From: Omphiscola glabra
Taxonomy: Eukaryota > Mollusca > Gastropoda > Lymnaeidae
Assembly (NCBI GenBank): GCA_964017045.1
Contig: OZ024808.1
Span: 13,422,284 to 13,486,283 of the forward strand
Length of the DNA: 64,000 nucleotides
Direction: 5' to 3'
Part shown: positions 13,084 through 24,691 of the stretch, piece after piece
How positions within the stretch are numbered: position 1 is the stretch's first letter
How the letters are laid out: each line of letters opens with the position of its first letter
Position numbers and translations under genes: made by a program
The notes under the pieces: model-generated
Seen by the model: the letters and a program-made list of their open reading frames with translations, nothing else
The model's database searches: none
What the model was told of the DNA's origin: nothing

Positions 13084-13535
13084 AAAGAAATGATTTGGTT
13101 CAAGAAAATCAATACAAACTCTGTGTTAGCGGATACAAAAGTTCTCATTACGCCCAACATATGTTCATGCTATAAATACTTTTATTCAACAAGGCACAGT
13201 TGAGAGGTTAGGATAAGGTTATCCCTAGTAATGGATGTTTCACTAATCCCAAATGTTCAGTGCGTGTAAACTGCTGTTAAAAGGCTGACATTGAATATCA
13301 CATTCTTAAGCTCATCTAACATTTACTATCATATTCTTTAATCTAACACTGAATATCACACCCTTTAGCTTATCTCATATTCCATTGATCAAACTAATAT
13401 ATTTATTTTACAGTTGTTCTTAATTAATTGTACACATGTCTTCTCAAGTTCATGTTGGGCCTTTCTCTTAAAACGTCCATAATATCATTGCTTATCTTGT
13501 TATAGTTGGTATCGTATAACTATTCATATCCACAT
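13084..13535. repeat. Segment duplicated at 27.6 kb and 30.1 kb
   Basis: The part at 13090-13200 (GATTTGGTTCA, GCGGATA, AACATATGTTCATGC) matches the reverse complement of about 27590-27720. The part at 13290-13535 (CTTAAGCTCATCTAAC, GGGCCTTTCTCTTAA, CTTGTTATAGTTGG) matches 30043-30235 directly. So it is a junction of two segments that sit apart in the 20-30 kb peptide cluster. Confidence 0.6.
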
Positions 13536-13673
13536 TATTTATTGGGGATGTCATTTGCCCTGTCATTCCAAACACTGCCATTTGGGCTGTCATTCCCAAC
13601 ATTGTCATTAGGACTGTCGTTTCCAACACCTCTATGTGGACTATCATTCCCAACACTGCTTTTCTGGCTGTCA
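13536..13673 (+). repeat. 27-bp minisatellite, short degenerate array
   Basis: About five copies of the GGGCTGTCATTCCCAA-type unit also found at 22.5, 26.9 and 30.2 kb. The unit length of nine codons keeps frames open on both strands. Confidence 0.8.
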
Positions 13674-14066
13674 AATTAATTCCTTTTTTGTTGTTGTAAT
13701 ATGCGTTTTTTAACGTTAGGAATTTTGAGCTAAAATTCCAGAAAGTATCTTTTGGTAAGAAAGCACAGCTCTGTTGACAAACACTGGTTTTGTGGTGCTA
13801 TTGACCAAACCCTGCGCTAGTAGATATCACTTTAAGCGCTCATTAAATTGTCCCCAACGTAATAACCACTCCCTCTAACCCAACGAGCGTAAATCTAATC
13901 GGATCGCGAAGAGGCTCCGACGCTGAGACCGCCCCACCCACGCTCCACTTGACTAACAATGTGAGTGAAATGGCACCTGGTCAGCTGCTGTTGCCGCTCT
14001 TCCCATCCAGGGGTAACGTCAGACGCTCTTTTATTGGGATTTCTTCTCGTGTTTTATACTTTGTAA

Positions 14067-14255
14067 TTAAGTCACACCGTAGCTGGGACGAAACGGTTGC
14101 CTAGGTATAGTCCCCTCACAAGGCTGTATGATGTAATCTTCGTAATGAGCTGTCACAACCCTCCCATGCCTCATATCCATTAACGGCAACATGTAATGAT
14201 ATGCCGACATGTTTTTCGGCGTTATTTTGAACTGCACTGGGCAGGTATCATGCAA
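14067..14255 (-). other. Uncharacterised 62-codon open frame
   Basis: An open minus-strand frame of mixed composition that does not look like repeat translation. No domain was recognised. It lies just upstream of the Gypsy-like 3' end and on the opposite strand, so it could be a relic of another element. Treat it as unproven. Confidence 0.2.
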
Positions 14256-14454
14256 ATGTGCTGTTTCTAATTCAGATTTTGTGCCAGAGTTCTGTTTCTC
14301 GCGCTTTAGTTCCTAACACGGTGATACTGTACCCCGGGTAATGCCCGGGGGCGGTGGCTAATCGACATGCCGTAATGCCAACTACCAGAAGTTTTAGCCA
14401 ACTTAAACAACACTGACCAACGATAACTCATGGCAACTAATTGTTTATTGTCAT

Positions 14455-14676
14455 ATGACTTCTATCAGTAGTCTCACGCACACTAAACACAAATCTGTTA
14501 GGTTGTTATTTGACGTCCGGTATCATGACATCAAGCAACCTGAGTTACCAGATAAACTAAAACCTGAGTCACATCGGCAACCATACCACAACATACGAAG
14601 AACCCGATCAGGGCGGGAAATAAAGGTCACAAAAATTGAAGACTTTATTTATATTTTGTGGAAGACAGTGTATTAA
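14455..14676 (+). pseudogene. C-terminal end of a Gypsy-like retrotransposon polyprotein
   Basis: The open frame ends with RRTRSGREIK followed by a short tail and a stop. This is the usual C-terminus of Ty3/Gypsy Gag-Pol proteins. About 65 bases downstream a purine tract (GATGGGGGGA, 14743-14752) directly precedes the LTR, in the position expected of a polypurine tract. No reverse transcriptase or integrase is recognisable upstream, so this is a 5'-truncated or rearranged relic. Confidence 0.6.
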
Positions 14677-14752
14677 TTAAGTTATCTTGCGTTGATTATA
14701 TGTACTGTTATCAATGTTGTGATGGGCCACCTCTTTCTAGACAGATGGGGGG

Positions 14753-15800
14753 ATGTTGTGATGTCGTTGTTGTTGTATTGTTACATTTGTACCCCCTTGT
14801 GGTCAATACGTGAGGCCCGTAATTCTTGTTTAGAGATGTGAGAGACTATGTTGTTTTACCTGTAGGTAGTCATTAACTGGAGTTGAGATGTGAGAGGCCA
14901 TGTCGTTTTACCTGTAGCTAGTCATTAACTGGAGTTGAGATGTGAAAGGCCATGTTGTTTTACCTGTAGCTAGTCATTAACTGGAGTTGAGATGTGAGAG
15001 GCCATGTTGTTTTACCTGTAGCTAGTCATTAACTGGAGTTGAGATGTGAGAGACCATGTCGTTTTACCTGTAGCTAGTCATTAACTGGAGTTAAGATGTG
15101 AGAGGCCATGTTGTTTTACCTGTAGCTAGTCATTAACTGGAGTTGAGATGTGAGAGGCCATGTTGTTTTACCTGTAGCTAGTCATTAACTTGAGTTGAGA
15201 TGTGAGAGGCCATGTTGTTTTATCTGGAGCTAGTCATTAACTTGAGTTGAAATGTGAGAGGCCATGTTGTTTTAACTGTAGCTAGTCATTAACTGGAGTT
15301 GAGATGTGAGAGGCCATGTTGTTTTACCTGGAGCTAGTCATTAAGTTGAGCTGAGATGTGAGAGGCCATGTTGTTTTAACTGTAGCTAGTCATTAACTGG
15401 AGTTGAGATGTGAGAGGCCATGTTGTTTTACCTGTAGCTAGTCATTAACTGGAGTTGAGATGTGAGAGGCCATGTTGTTTTACCTGTAGCTAGTCATTAA
15501 CTTGAGTTGAGATGTGAGAGGCCATGTTGTTTTACCTGTAGCTAGTCATTAACTGGAGTTGAGATGTGAGAGGCCATGTTGTTTTTTCTTTTGCTAGTCA
15601 TGAAATATCTTGTCACCAAGTTGAATAGGACCCGGGTGCAAATGGCAGCGCTGCGTGTCCAGGTCCCTTTTGACTAATGCTATTCGGATGTCATTTGTGG
15701 TAGTTTATTTTAGTTAAAATAAGGAATTAAGTTTACAAACGTATAGTCCATTCAATTATCTTTTATTTGATACCTCATTGTGTCTTACAACCCCAACAAT
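14753..15800 (+). mobile_element. Gypsy-like 3' LTR swollen by a 52-bp minisatellite
   Basis: It starts TGTTGTGATGTCGTTG right after the purine tract and ends CTTACAACCCCAACA, giving TGTTG...CAACA termini. Most of its about 1.05 kb is a tandem array (14830-15597). No 5' LTR copy of this size is present in the window. The end was placed from the terminal inverted pentamer, so it is an inference. Confidence 0.55.
14830..15597 (+). repeat. 52-bp minisatellite inside the LTR
   Basis: Nearly 15 copies of a unit containing GAGATGTGAGAGGCCATGTT and GTAGCTAGTCATTAACTGG, with scattered single-base differences. Confidence 0.95.
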
Positions 15801-15869
15801 AATAATTAAAATAGGTTTTTAATCCCAACTTCTCACTTCTGGTACCCGGGTACCAATAGCCACTTCGTT

Positions 15870-16990
15870 GAATCAAATACAAACAGCGACAGTTCAGTTT
15901 GTTTGTGACATAATAAGAAGGTTTATGAATTAGTTCAACCATTTTACAATATTCCGTTTCGGGCGATGTTATATTTAGTAATAGTATGGCTAACTGAAAG
16001 AAACATTACACGTTGTGTCCAGATGCGTGTCTACACCTTTATTGACTTATTACAAGCCATATCGCTTGGCCTTTAACCCCTGAACTCACGAATCACTGAC
16101 CTCAAGTATTCCGAACAAAGGGACGCAACTGTAACAGTACAACGACATCACAGCTTGCAAGGGGGGGGGGGGCCCTAGAGTGTTGTTTTTAAAAATTATA
16201 TGAGCTATATCAATATAATTTCAAACATTACTATTGCATGGGTGGATCAATCGCTACAAGTGTGTGGACTAAATTTTGAAAATGCATGCTTCTCACACAA
16301 GTCACATGGACAGCTGTATGCTACCTTATCACGTTTCAAAAACATATAATTTTGTCGTGTACGCATCATACGGAAAAGAAAATGTCTCTGAAAATAGTAC
16401 TTGAAAAAACATAATTAAAACACAAACACTTTCTTCTTTGCCGGGACCTCGCTAGTCTATGTATATAAAAAATGAATGTCTGTCTGTATGTATACACCGT
16501 TCCTGTACCATTCATCAGATTGCTGTGAAACTTTGGTGAGTTGATGTGGGCACGCCCGGAAATGTTTCTAAATTAGTACAAAAATTTTACAATATTCCGT
16601 TTTTGGCCGGAGCCCTAATTTTCTTTTCTTTACTAAGCAATATTAATTTCAAACAGAGTTTATGCATGCATGGATCAAATTTTATTAAATAGAAATAGTG
16701 ATATTTAGGTTTTTGTGTAAAATAATATGTAGGGGTCAAAAGAGCTATTGCCATGGTGGGTCGATCGCTACCAGTGTGTTGAATGAATTTTGAAAATCAA
16801 CGCTTCTCACATGGACAGCTGTATTAAGCCTGCTCACGCGTTGAAAAAACTTCTAATGTATTCGTGTGCACACAATACGGAACAAAAATATTGTCTATGT
16901 AAAAAGGAAAAATGTTTAGAAACACTTTTTTTGGAACAGTATTTAAGAATTGTTGTTAGGAAAAGTGTTTAGGAACAGTGTTATTGGGGA
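15870..16990 (+). repeat. Old dispersed repeats (ATTCCGTTT-type), interrupted
   Basis: Units at 15870-16440 and 16450-16990 share CATAATAAG, TTCTGAATTAGTAC, ATTCCGTTT, GCATGGGTGGATCAA and CGCTACAAGTGTGT with the cluster at 10-10.9 kb. Confidence 0.5.
15967..16152 (-). mobile_element. Small solo LTR-like insertion
   Basis: The reverse complement starts TGTGATGTCGTTGTACTG, close to the start of the 14753 LTR, and ends ATATAACA. It contains CAATAAAGG in sense orientation. It interrupts the ATTCCGTTT...GGGGGCCCTA stretch of an old repeat; the related unit at 10690-10740 is uninterrupted. A target duplication is not clear. Confidence 0.5.
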
Positions 16991-17640
16991 AAGGCTAAAT
17001 AAATGCCATTACATGGCATAAATACTTTTGAAATGTTTAATGCGAAACCTGGTATTGAATTTCCGCACAGCTTTCGTTTTTGTTGGAATTAATTGATCAT
17101 ATATGCCAGCGAATGTCTGTTTCCTCATTGGAACAGGTTATTGTTTTGTTTGAGTGGTTGTGCTGGTGGTGGAACCAGCTTCACAGAAATATTTAGGTGA
17201 GAAAGGTAGCCCTACTGATTTTGCTTCCCCACACTATATTTTGAATTCATTATGTAAAAAAACGCTGGCTGAGTTTGGTTTTAAAACGTGAATTTTTTTT
17301 TGCAGCGAGATTTCTAATCTGTTAAGTAGACGATTAAATTCTTCAAGCACTTGCTGTCGGTAATAATATTTTTAACGATTCCCTCAGAGCTTCAAGAAGC
17401 GCCTGGATATTTCGTGGGTAATTTTTTCTTGAATTGTGCGGCTATAATCATTCAAGAAACTTGATCATTTTTTTTTTGTGCTCACTAAAGTCTTCATCAT
17501 TTAAAAACCTTTGCTAATAGTGCGTTAAGTGTTATCTGATCTGTTGTTTTATTTGCACTCGGCTCCATTATACGTCACAACGCTTTTCATCGATCAACAT
17601 AAATGCTGGCCTTTTTTCATTGTATATGTTTCATGTCTGT
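16991..17640. other. No gene seen
   Basis: AT-rich sequence with no recognised coding, RNA or transposon signal. Confidence 0.5.
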
Positions 17641-17647
17641 GTACACT

Positions 17648-17885
17648 TTGGCAATGGCTATATGGACTGTTGCAGACACAGTAGCAATAGCTATATGGAC
17701 TGTTGTAGATACTGTGGCATAAGCTCTATGGACTGTTGCAGATAGTGTGGCAATAGCTATAGGGAATGTTGAAGATATTTTGGGAATGCCTTCATGGCCT
17801 GTGCAGATACTGTGGCAATAGTTATATAGAGAGTTGCAGATAATGTGGCATTTGCTATATAAACTGTTGCAGATACTGAACAAAT
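17648..17885. repeat. 33-bp minisatellite
   Basis: About seven degenerate copies of a unit containing GGCAATAGCTATATGG and ACTGTTGCAGATA. Thirty-three bases equals eleven codons, which explains the 96-codon open frame on the minus strand. Confidence 0.88.
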
Positions 17886-17889
17886 CTAC

Positions 17890-18583
17890 ATTACATTTTA
17901 TCGGCATATTTGGGCTCAGATTAAAATAAGGATGAATCTATCTACATTTTGACGACAGTCTTATCTGACAGTTTAAATAGTAAAATTATTACATTTAAAT
18001 TAAGCGTATATTTTTTTAAAATATGCACAACTCTGAGAGAAAAACAAATAACTACAAATCATCACAAACTTTAGTTTCTAAAACAGTTGGTCTCAATTTT
18101 TCTTTCGTTTACTCCACCCTATTTGCCACAAATAAACTCTACCTCAGTGCCCCGGTCTTTCCCATTATCAGCATTCTCTGAATACAAGCATTTACACATC
18201 TATGCTAAATAACTAAATAGCTAAACGTAAAGATGGGATAAGTTTAAATTTCATTTAACGATTTACAGCTAAAAAAATTTGATAACTGTTACATTTAGCA
18301 AGAGTTTTTTGGACAGGCAAAATTTTTTTGTTCTGTTGTCCTGATTGAAATGAATGCGTGCGCCTGGTATATGTATATATTAGTAAGTCAACGCGTTGTT
18401 TCAGCTCTCATAACAGACAGTTCAACGATTTTGGTAATAATTCTATTTTGTTACTTACAGTACAGTGTAGTTGGATGATCCCTCAAGAAATCAATTTTAA
18501 TGAACTAGATTTAAGAACGTGACTTTTTTGTATGGAAAAGTTGTTTGGTGTAGAGAGTATATGTGTAGCTATATGTATATATC

Positions 18584-18616
<33 letters not shown>

Positions 18617-19940
18617 GCTTGGCTTTTGTGACGTATTTGGGTAAGGGGAAATTATGTGCTAGCTGTCGTTATTGTTTTGAAGATAGCAGTGATATAGGAT
18701 TATACTTTTTTAATTTTGTATTTTTCAGAAAAGGGACGTTTTTATATAAAACATTGGTCTCTTAACTAATTGTAACCTCTAGACAAAAAAGCTATTTAAC
18801 TTGCAGTTCTGGATTCGTAGCAATCACCCTCCATAAATACAATGTTGATAGTCATTGATAATGAATCTAAGAACTTCATGACACATTTTTAAGTGCATAA
18901 CAGAAATTATGCAGTGGCAAAATAATTTTTAACAAATACAATAATGACAACTCTATTCACACTATTTAGTCCATGTCTCAAGTTGTTACCTTAAATCAGC
19001 ATCATTTTAAAATAAGGTAGCCAAACTTCTACTTCAACTGTAGCTATCATAAAATATGATTTATCAACAGATCTGTGATCTTTATTTAAAAGATTTTCAA
19101 CTTAAATTGCTTAGACTAACGTTCAAATCATCTACAAGTAACATAAGAGCGTGAAGAAGTGAAGAAAAACAACCAAACCTAATGTTTAAACGTAAAATAA
19201 TTCCTCCTCTTTATCGTCTGACGAAGACCAGCTAGGAATAAGTATTTATGGTTACGGCTATGAACCACTCGATTTATCGATTTTTTAAATATATTTTTTC
19301 TACTCGCGAATCAAAGGGGCTTGGAGCATAATTTTGTTATGTCACACGTGACAAGTCGTTCCTCGGGCTGACCTGTCGGGTCATATCTGAGCTGATGTCA
19401 CAGAGTTGCAGCTCTGGTTTGCAAGGTTGAGTGCTGTGTGTGTTGGGATGGTGACTGATGGAGAAATAGGATAAAGTGAGTTTAAAGTGAGTTTAAAATC
19501 TAGCAACTAATAACCATCAGTCTAACTTTAGAATTTTTGGAATGGGGGAATCGGATGGGATAGGGCATAATCAGAAATTAGACGCTGATCAAATTAAATT
19601 CGTTAAATTCTACTTTTAAGTAAAGAGCTATGTAATTTTTTTAAGTATTCTTTGTTCGAAAATAAAAAAAAATTTCTATAGATTACACTACAGATTTAAA
19701 TGTTCATGCTCTGATGTAGAATTTTTATTCCAAATATATTTTTTAAAACATTTTTAAAAGTCTCACGTTTGAAGACAAGTTTAAATGCACACACATTTTT
19801 AAAAGTGAAATTAAAAATTTATTACGGTGCAAAAAAAAATCACCACTCCAAATTACACATATTTAATATAAATGAGACCAACCAATAATAACGCGAGGAC
19901 ATTTGTGAGTTTCAATAAACCAAAATCCACTTACACATAC
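17890..19940. other. No gene seen
   Basis: AT-rich sequence with one short (TA)n run at about 18570-18615. No domain-bearing frame was found on either strand. Confidence 0.5.
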
Positions 19941-19941
19941 G

Positions 19942-20577
19942 TACGGGAACTCTGTGGCTTTCCATCACAACATTTAGTCATCTCTAACAACACTGACTTT
20001 CTGGAAATCTAATGACATCTACTAAAACTTTTATCCTCTCTAACAACACTGACTAACAAGAACTCAGTGGCCATTTTACCAGCCCCCACACCGTCTAGCC
20101 ATCTCTAACAATACTGAATTACAGGAACTATGTGGCCATTTTACCAGCCACCTCACCGTCTAGCCATCTCCAACAACACTGAATTAAAGGAACTCTGTGG
20201 CCATTTTACAAGCCACCTCACCGTCTAGCCATCTCTAACAATACTGAATTACAGGAACTCTGTGGCCATTTTACCACGCACCTCACCATCTAGCCATCTC
20301 TAACAATACTGACTTACAGGAATTCTCTGGCCATTTTACCAGACCCCTCACCGGCTAGCCATCTCTAACAACACTGAATTACAGGAACTCTGTGGCCATT
20401 TTACCAGCCACCTCACCGTCTAGCCATCTCTAACAACACTGAATTACAGGAACTCTCTGTCTATTTTACCAGCCACCTCACCGTCTAACAATCTCTAACA
20501 ACACTGAATTACAGTAACTCTGTGGCCATTTTACCAGCCACCTCACCGTCTAGCTATCTCTAACAATACTGACAAGT
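19942..20577. repeat. 65-bp minisatellite
   Basis: Nine to ten copies of a unit with CTGAATTACAGGAACTC, TGTGGCCATTTTACCAG and CACCTCACCGTCTAGCC. The first two copies are the most diverged. Confidence 0.93.
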
Positions 20578-21211
20578 ACCTTTACTGCAATAACCTTACG
20601 CAACTAATCATCGTCGGACACACACAAATACATTTTTTAAAAAAAACACACACACAGACACCAGTGTTGATTGTTTTTGACTTTCAATGAATGATAAAAA
20701 AAAAAAACTGATTAAAGGTAAAGCGGGTGTGATTTCCACTATACGACTGTTACATGGTGGGATAATTTAAGGGCCTGAGATTTGGGAATAAGATTAAAAC
20801 CCTGGGAAGAATCTCTAGGTACGTGGGACTTATAAAAAGGACAGTTAGACGGGACTAGAGGCAGAACTCAGCTGGTCAGGAAGTGGACAGACAGGAGACT
20901 CCGACGGACAGGAGTATAGAACAGACGAGAGAAACCGAGAACGAAAGAGATAGAGACGACCCGTGACAGTCGGAGTTGAGCACGACAGAGAAAGAGAGAG
21001 AGAGAGAGTGTAGTCAGATGAGGAGATAAATAAAAGAGTCAAAGACTGTAACCATTTTTGAGTTGAAAGATTTGTGCAGTACGAGTGAGCAAGGTAATCA
21101 ACCAGATAAATATAGAAATAGAATAAAGATGACGAAGGTTCTCTACAGTACACCAACAACAAAAAACAACCCATGCTTATAGTGAACAACCTTCATAGAT
21201 CTTTGTAAGAG

Positions 21212-21276
21212 CGAAATTTATAAAGTAGATATTAAAAAAATATAATTTTTTTTTAATATCTACTTTATAAATTTCG
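21212..21276. repeat. Perfect hairpin, 29-bp arms
   Basis: Arms 21212-21240 and 21248-21276 are exact reverse complements (outer bases CGAAATTTATAAAG) around a 7-base loop. The matching site in the other arm of the duplication (about 29715-29765) has only one half-stem, so the hairpin arose or was lost after the duplication. Confidence 0.85.
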
Positions 21277-21846
21277 TCCATTTAAAAATAAAAACTTTTA
21301 GTTTTAGGACATTGGAACAAACATTCCAGAAGCAGCTCTTGGTTAGTAGGTAAAATAAATTATAATTTTGTTTTATTTTTTGTTCTCAAATAACACCATT
21401 AATTACGTAGATACCTTCAAACTAAGACACACATACAAAAGAGGAGGTGTAAACACTTGTATGTGGGGTTTTTCGGTGTTTTTTGTGGTGTTAGTTATTT
21501 TGAGGAAATATTCCAGGAACTATCTTTTGGTAAGAAACTTTAGATAAGTTATACAAATGTGAAACATATAAGAAACACAATGTAAGAGACATCTGACATC
21601 AACAGATAAGGAACACAATGTAAGAGACATCTGTAAAGAAAAAAACAGCAAAAGTATATTTAACTTCTATAATTGCATTTTTTTTAATGGATTTTTGTAT
21701 TAAAATAAAATTAAAAGAAAAATATGAAGAAAAAATATAATAAATATCGCATTTGTATTTTCTTTTTTTACAAAGAAATAATTGAAATGTTTCTTTACTT
21801 TTGTTACCAGACTGCGCTTTCCCTTTATGGTTGTTTTTAAATTGTA

Positions 21847-22512
21847 TTATTTAGTACTCTGACATGATTTTTCACATGAGGGTATCTCAAACTTGCACCC
21901 TTGCTGGCAATTATTTTGCATTGCTGAGTTCATGATATCTCTGCAACCTAGAAAGAAGATGCTCAATATGTTTAAGTAGATGTCAGCATTATATTGTCAA
22001 CCTTTGTTAATAAAATAAACTCATTTGTTCTTTCAAATATGAATTGGGAAATGTACACTATTTAGTAAAACTGTTTATAACATATGTACTTTAAATAAGT
22101 ATTTAAGTTTGTTTTCTCCATAATTTTAATTTTCATTTATTTTAAAAAAATTAATAATTTCCCATATCAGTTTGAGTTCAGAGACAATGAAACATTATTA
22201 ACTTTGAAATTGACATAATAACAATCAAGAAAATATAGAATTTTTTCTGTCTTATTTTTATTTTTGCAATTATTTAAAATTGGGTTAAATACTTATTAAT
22301 ATTTATGTAGTTCCGAAAAAAACAACAACAACATTTATAGTGACATAGTTATGGTGGTCTTTGTAATAGATTACATGCATAGTTGAGTGGTAATACTAAC
22401 CTATCTGGCAGTCGCTAAACGGACCATTGCATTGTCTGATACAGTCTTCTTTTTTGTTGTTCATTGACAGAACACTCAGCGCGCACAACAAAGAAAGCAG
22501 GAATCTCAACAT
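21847..22512 (-). CDS. Secreted CX3C/CX3C cysteine-rich peptide (CRP-2)
   Basis: Two coding exons on the minus strand, 22512-22401 and 21947-21847, are joined by a phase-1 intron of about 450 bases (donor GTTAGT, acceptor TTCTTTCTAG). The product is 70 residues: a signal peptide ending ALSVLS, then a mature part with eight cysteines arranged as two C-x3-C-x6-C-x3-C modules. It differs from the 28.4-kb paralogue by one missing Thr after the start Met and two substitutions (Asp to Asn, Thr to Asn). ATG was chosen because it opens the signal peptide just after an acceptor-like AACAG. The 27-bp minisatellite starts only about 30 bases upstream of the ATG. No promoter was identified. CX3C pairs are typical of disulphide-stitched helical hairpins; function is unknown. 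Confidence 0.72.
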
Positions 22513-22540
22513 GATTTTGTTAACTGTTATAACATACTGT

Positions 22541-23190
22541 TATTTGGGCTGTCATTCCCAATACTGTTATTTGGGCTGTCATTCCCAATACTGTTATTTG
22601 GGCTGTCATTCCCAATACTGTTATTTGGGCTGTCATTCCCAATACTGTTATTTGGGCTGTCATTCCCAATACTGTTATTTGGGCTGTCATTCCCAATATT
22701 ATTATTTGGGCTGTCATTCCCAATACTGTTATTTGGGCTGTCATTCCCAATATTATTATTTGGGCTGTCATTCCCAATACTGTTATTTGGGCTGTCATTC
22801 CCAATATTATTATTTGGGCTGTCATTCCCAATATTATTATTTGGGCTGTCATACCCAATACTGTTATTTGGGCTGTCATTCCCAATATTATTATTTGGGC
22901 TGTCATTCCCAATACTGTTATTTGCGCTGTCATTCCCAATACTGTTATTTGGGCTGTCATTCCCAATATTATTATTTGGGCTGTCATTCCCAATACTGTT
23001 ATTTGCGCTGTCATTCCCAATACTTTTATGTAGGCATCCATTTCCATACTTTTATTTGGGATGTCATTCCCAAAACTGTTATTTGGGCTTTCATTCCCAA
23101 CACTTTTACTTGGGCTGTCATTCCCAATACTGTTATTTGAGATGTCATTCCCAATACTGTTATTTGGGATGTCATTCCCAAAACTGCAAT
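22541..23190 (+). repeat. 27-bp minisatellite, array of about 24 copies
   Basis: The unit reads TATTTGGGCTGTCATTCC then CAATACTGT (or CAATATTAT). Each unit contains TTGGG...CCCAA and could fold. The nine-codon period keeps open frames on both strands for more than 500 bases. These are not counted as genes because the related arrays at 26.9 and 30.2 kb differ freely and share only the repeat. Confidence 0.96.
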
Positions 23191-23715
23191 TTTTTCCCCA
23201 AAAAAGTTTTAATTGGCCTGTAATTCAGCACTTCTTCTAAGGCTTTCATTTCCAAGAGTGCTTTTCGTGGCTCTTACTCACTATTAACAAAACTATTAGC
23301 CAAGTTAACATTTATATTACGAGAAGTATAGGCAACTAATTCTTGTCTCACTCACATGCCTCAAATACACAAATTTCTTAAGTAGTTAGTGCATGTCTTA
23401 CTGTTGTATAATTCACACACCTCAAATACACATAGACCTGTTTGTTGTTGTTTGACCTCTAACTGTTGACTTTCCACCGATGTCAGACAGAAAAACAACC
23501 CAAATGACGCTGGCATTACGTTCACACAAAATTTTCACTTGACAAATTAAGTTCTACTAAAGTACGTCTTATATAACAAAGTAATCAAACTGAAAACTCT
23601 GCTCTAGACAATTATCAAATTTTGTTGCCTTTCCTTTCTTTGGTTTCCTTAGGCTTTTTTTAAATACATTTGTACATCCACATTATGTATTTACCTATAT
23701 ATTCATTAACATTTG

Positions 23716-23747
<32 letters not shown>
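23191..23747. other. No gene seen; ends in (TA)n
   Basis: AT-rich sequence upstream of the LTR-like element, with a (TA)n run at 23720-23747. No reverse-oriented promoter or leader exon for the minus-strand peptide gene was recognised here. Confidence 0.45.
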
Positions 23748-23751
<4 letters not shown>

Positions 23752-24110
23752 ATAAGGGATGACGTATTTTGAGACGCTTTGCCCGCCTTTCACGTGCATG
23801 ACCTCTTTCAAGTCGGTCCCGTGTTGGGGCGGCTAGAAAAAAATATCCCTTTGTTGGTACTTTTGTTTACTATCGTGGAACAGGATCGAACGATCTAGAG
23901 AATGCGGGAAGCAGTAAGACTGCGTATTCCTTTTTCCAGAATGATCATCTGAAACTGGGTATAAAAGGGATAAGAATAAATGACGAGGGAGAGATTTTCC
24001 TTTCCTTGATTACGAGGCATGCTATGTGTCATTATACTTTGTTGTGTGTAGAGATTTTTATTTCCTCGTACAATTTTGAGCTCATTGTATTTTTATATAC
24101 AGTACCGGTA
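23748..24110 (+). promoter_or_regulatory. LTR- or promoter-like element, copy 1 (TATAAAAGG)
   Basis: It begins TGTTATAAGGGATGACG, has a TATA box (TATAAAAGG, 23960-23968), then a GACGAGGGAGAGAT block and a TACCGGTACC stretch. It aligns patchily with 24692-25072 and 26340-26760. An exon-like end followed by CTGTAAGT (24119-24126) mimics a splice donor. It could be a solo LTR or a duplicated peptide-gene promoter with leader exon; the data do not decide. Confidence 0.45.
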
Positions 24111-24225
24111 CCAGCAAATCTGTAAGTTTATAATTTTAATCATATTTTCTAGTAACTTTTTAATTTGTGAACTTCAGTTGAAAAATAACAGCAAGAGAAA
24201 TATGATTAAAATTATACTTACACTA

Positions 24226-24575
24226 TCTCACATATCTCTATACAACTTCCATCAAGACGTACACATTATCACACGTCATATACAACTTCCATCCAGACGT
24301 ACATACTCTCACATGTCTGTATACAATTGCCATCAAGACATACATAATCTCACATATCTCTATACAACTTCGATAAAGACGTACACAATGTCACTTGCCC
24401 CTATACAAATTTCATCAAGAAGTACTTAATCTCACATATCTCTATACAACTTCGATAAAGACGTACACAATGTCACTTGCCCCTATACAAATTTCATCAA
24501 GAAGTACTTAATCTCACATGTCTCTATACAAATTACATCAAGACGTACACAATCTCACACGTCCCTATACAACTG
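24226..24575 (+). repeat. Minisatellite of about 41 bp
   Basis: Eight or so degenerate copies of TATACAACTTCCATCAAGAC plus GTACACAATCTCACATGTC. The open frame across it is a repeat artefact. Confidence 0.85.
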
Positions 24576-24591
24576 TCTCCGTTCCAATTTT

Positions 24592-24691
24592 AAAACCTTG
24601 GACCTGGAAGTGATTCGCGGGTTTGGTCAATCTAGAAAGAAGATATTTGAGGAAATGTTCAAATTATATTGTCAATCCATGTTAATTACAT
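24592..24691 (-). pseudogene. Relic of a peptide-gene intron end
   Basis: Sequence from about 24631 (CTAGAAAGAAGATATTTGAG to ATTATATTGTCAA) matches, in antisense, the 3' end of the intron before the last exon of CRP-2. The expected exon below it carries no cysteine pattern, and the intron is cut off at 24692 where the LTR-like element begins. Confidence 0.4.

Larger units (their letters stand above)
20932..22540 (-). repeat. Left arm of a 1.6-kb inverted duplication
   Basis: The reverse complement matches 28421-30043 nearly throughout, including both exons and the intron of the cysteine-rich gene and the 3' region beyond it. Homology ends at GGTTTCT on the outer side and around GTTAACAAAAT on the inner side. 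The outer end carries a (GA)n run at about 20990-21006. By eye the arms are well over 90% identical. Confidence 0.9.

Noticed and set aside
14830..15597. CRISPR-like regular repeats
   Set aside because: Tandem units without unique spacers in a eukaryotic LTR; not a CRISPR array.
22427..23140. 237-codon cysteine-rich frame and the 175-codon frame opposite
   Set aside because: Generated by a 27-bp minisatellite (nine codons), open on both strands; its start overlaps CRP-2 exon sequence in antisense.
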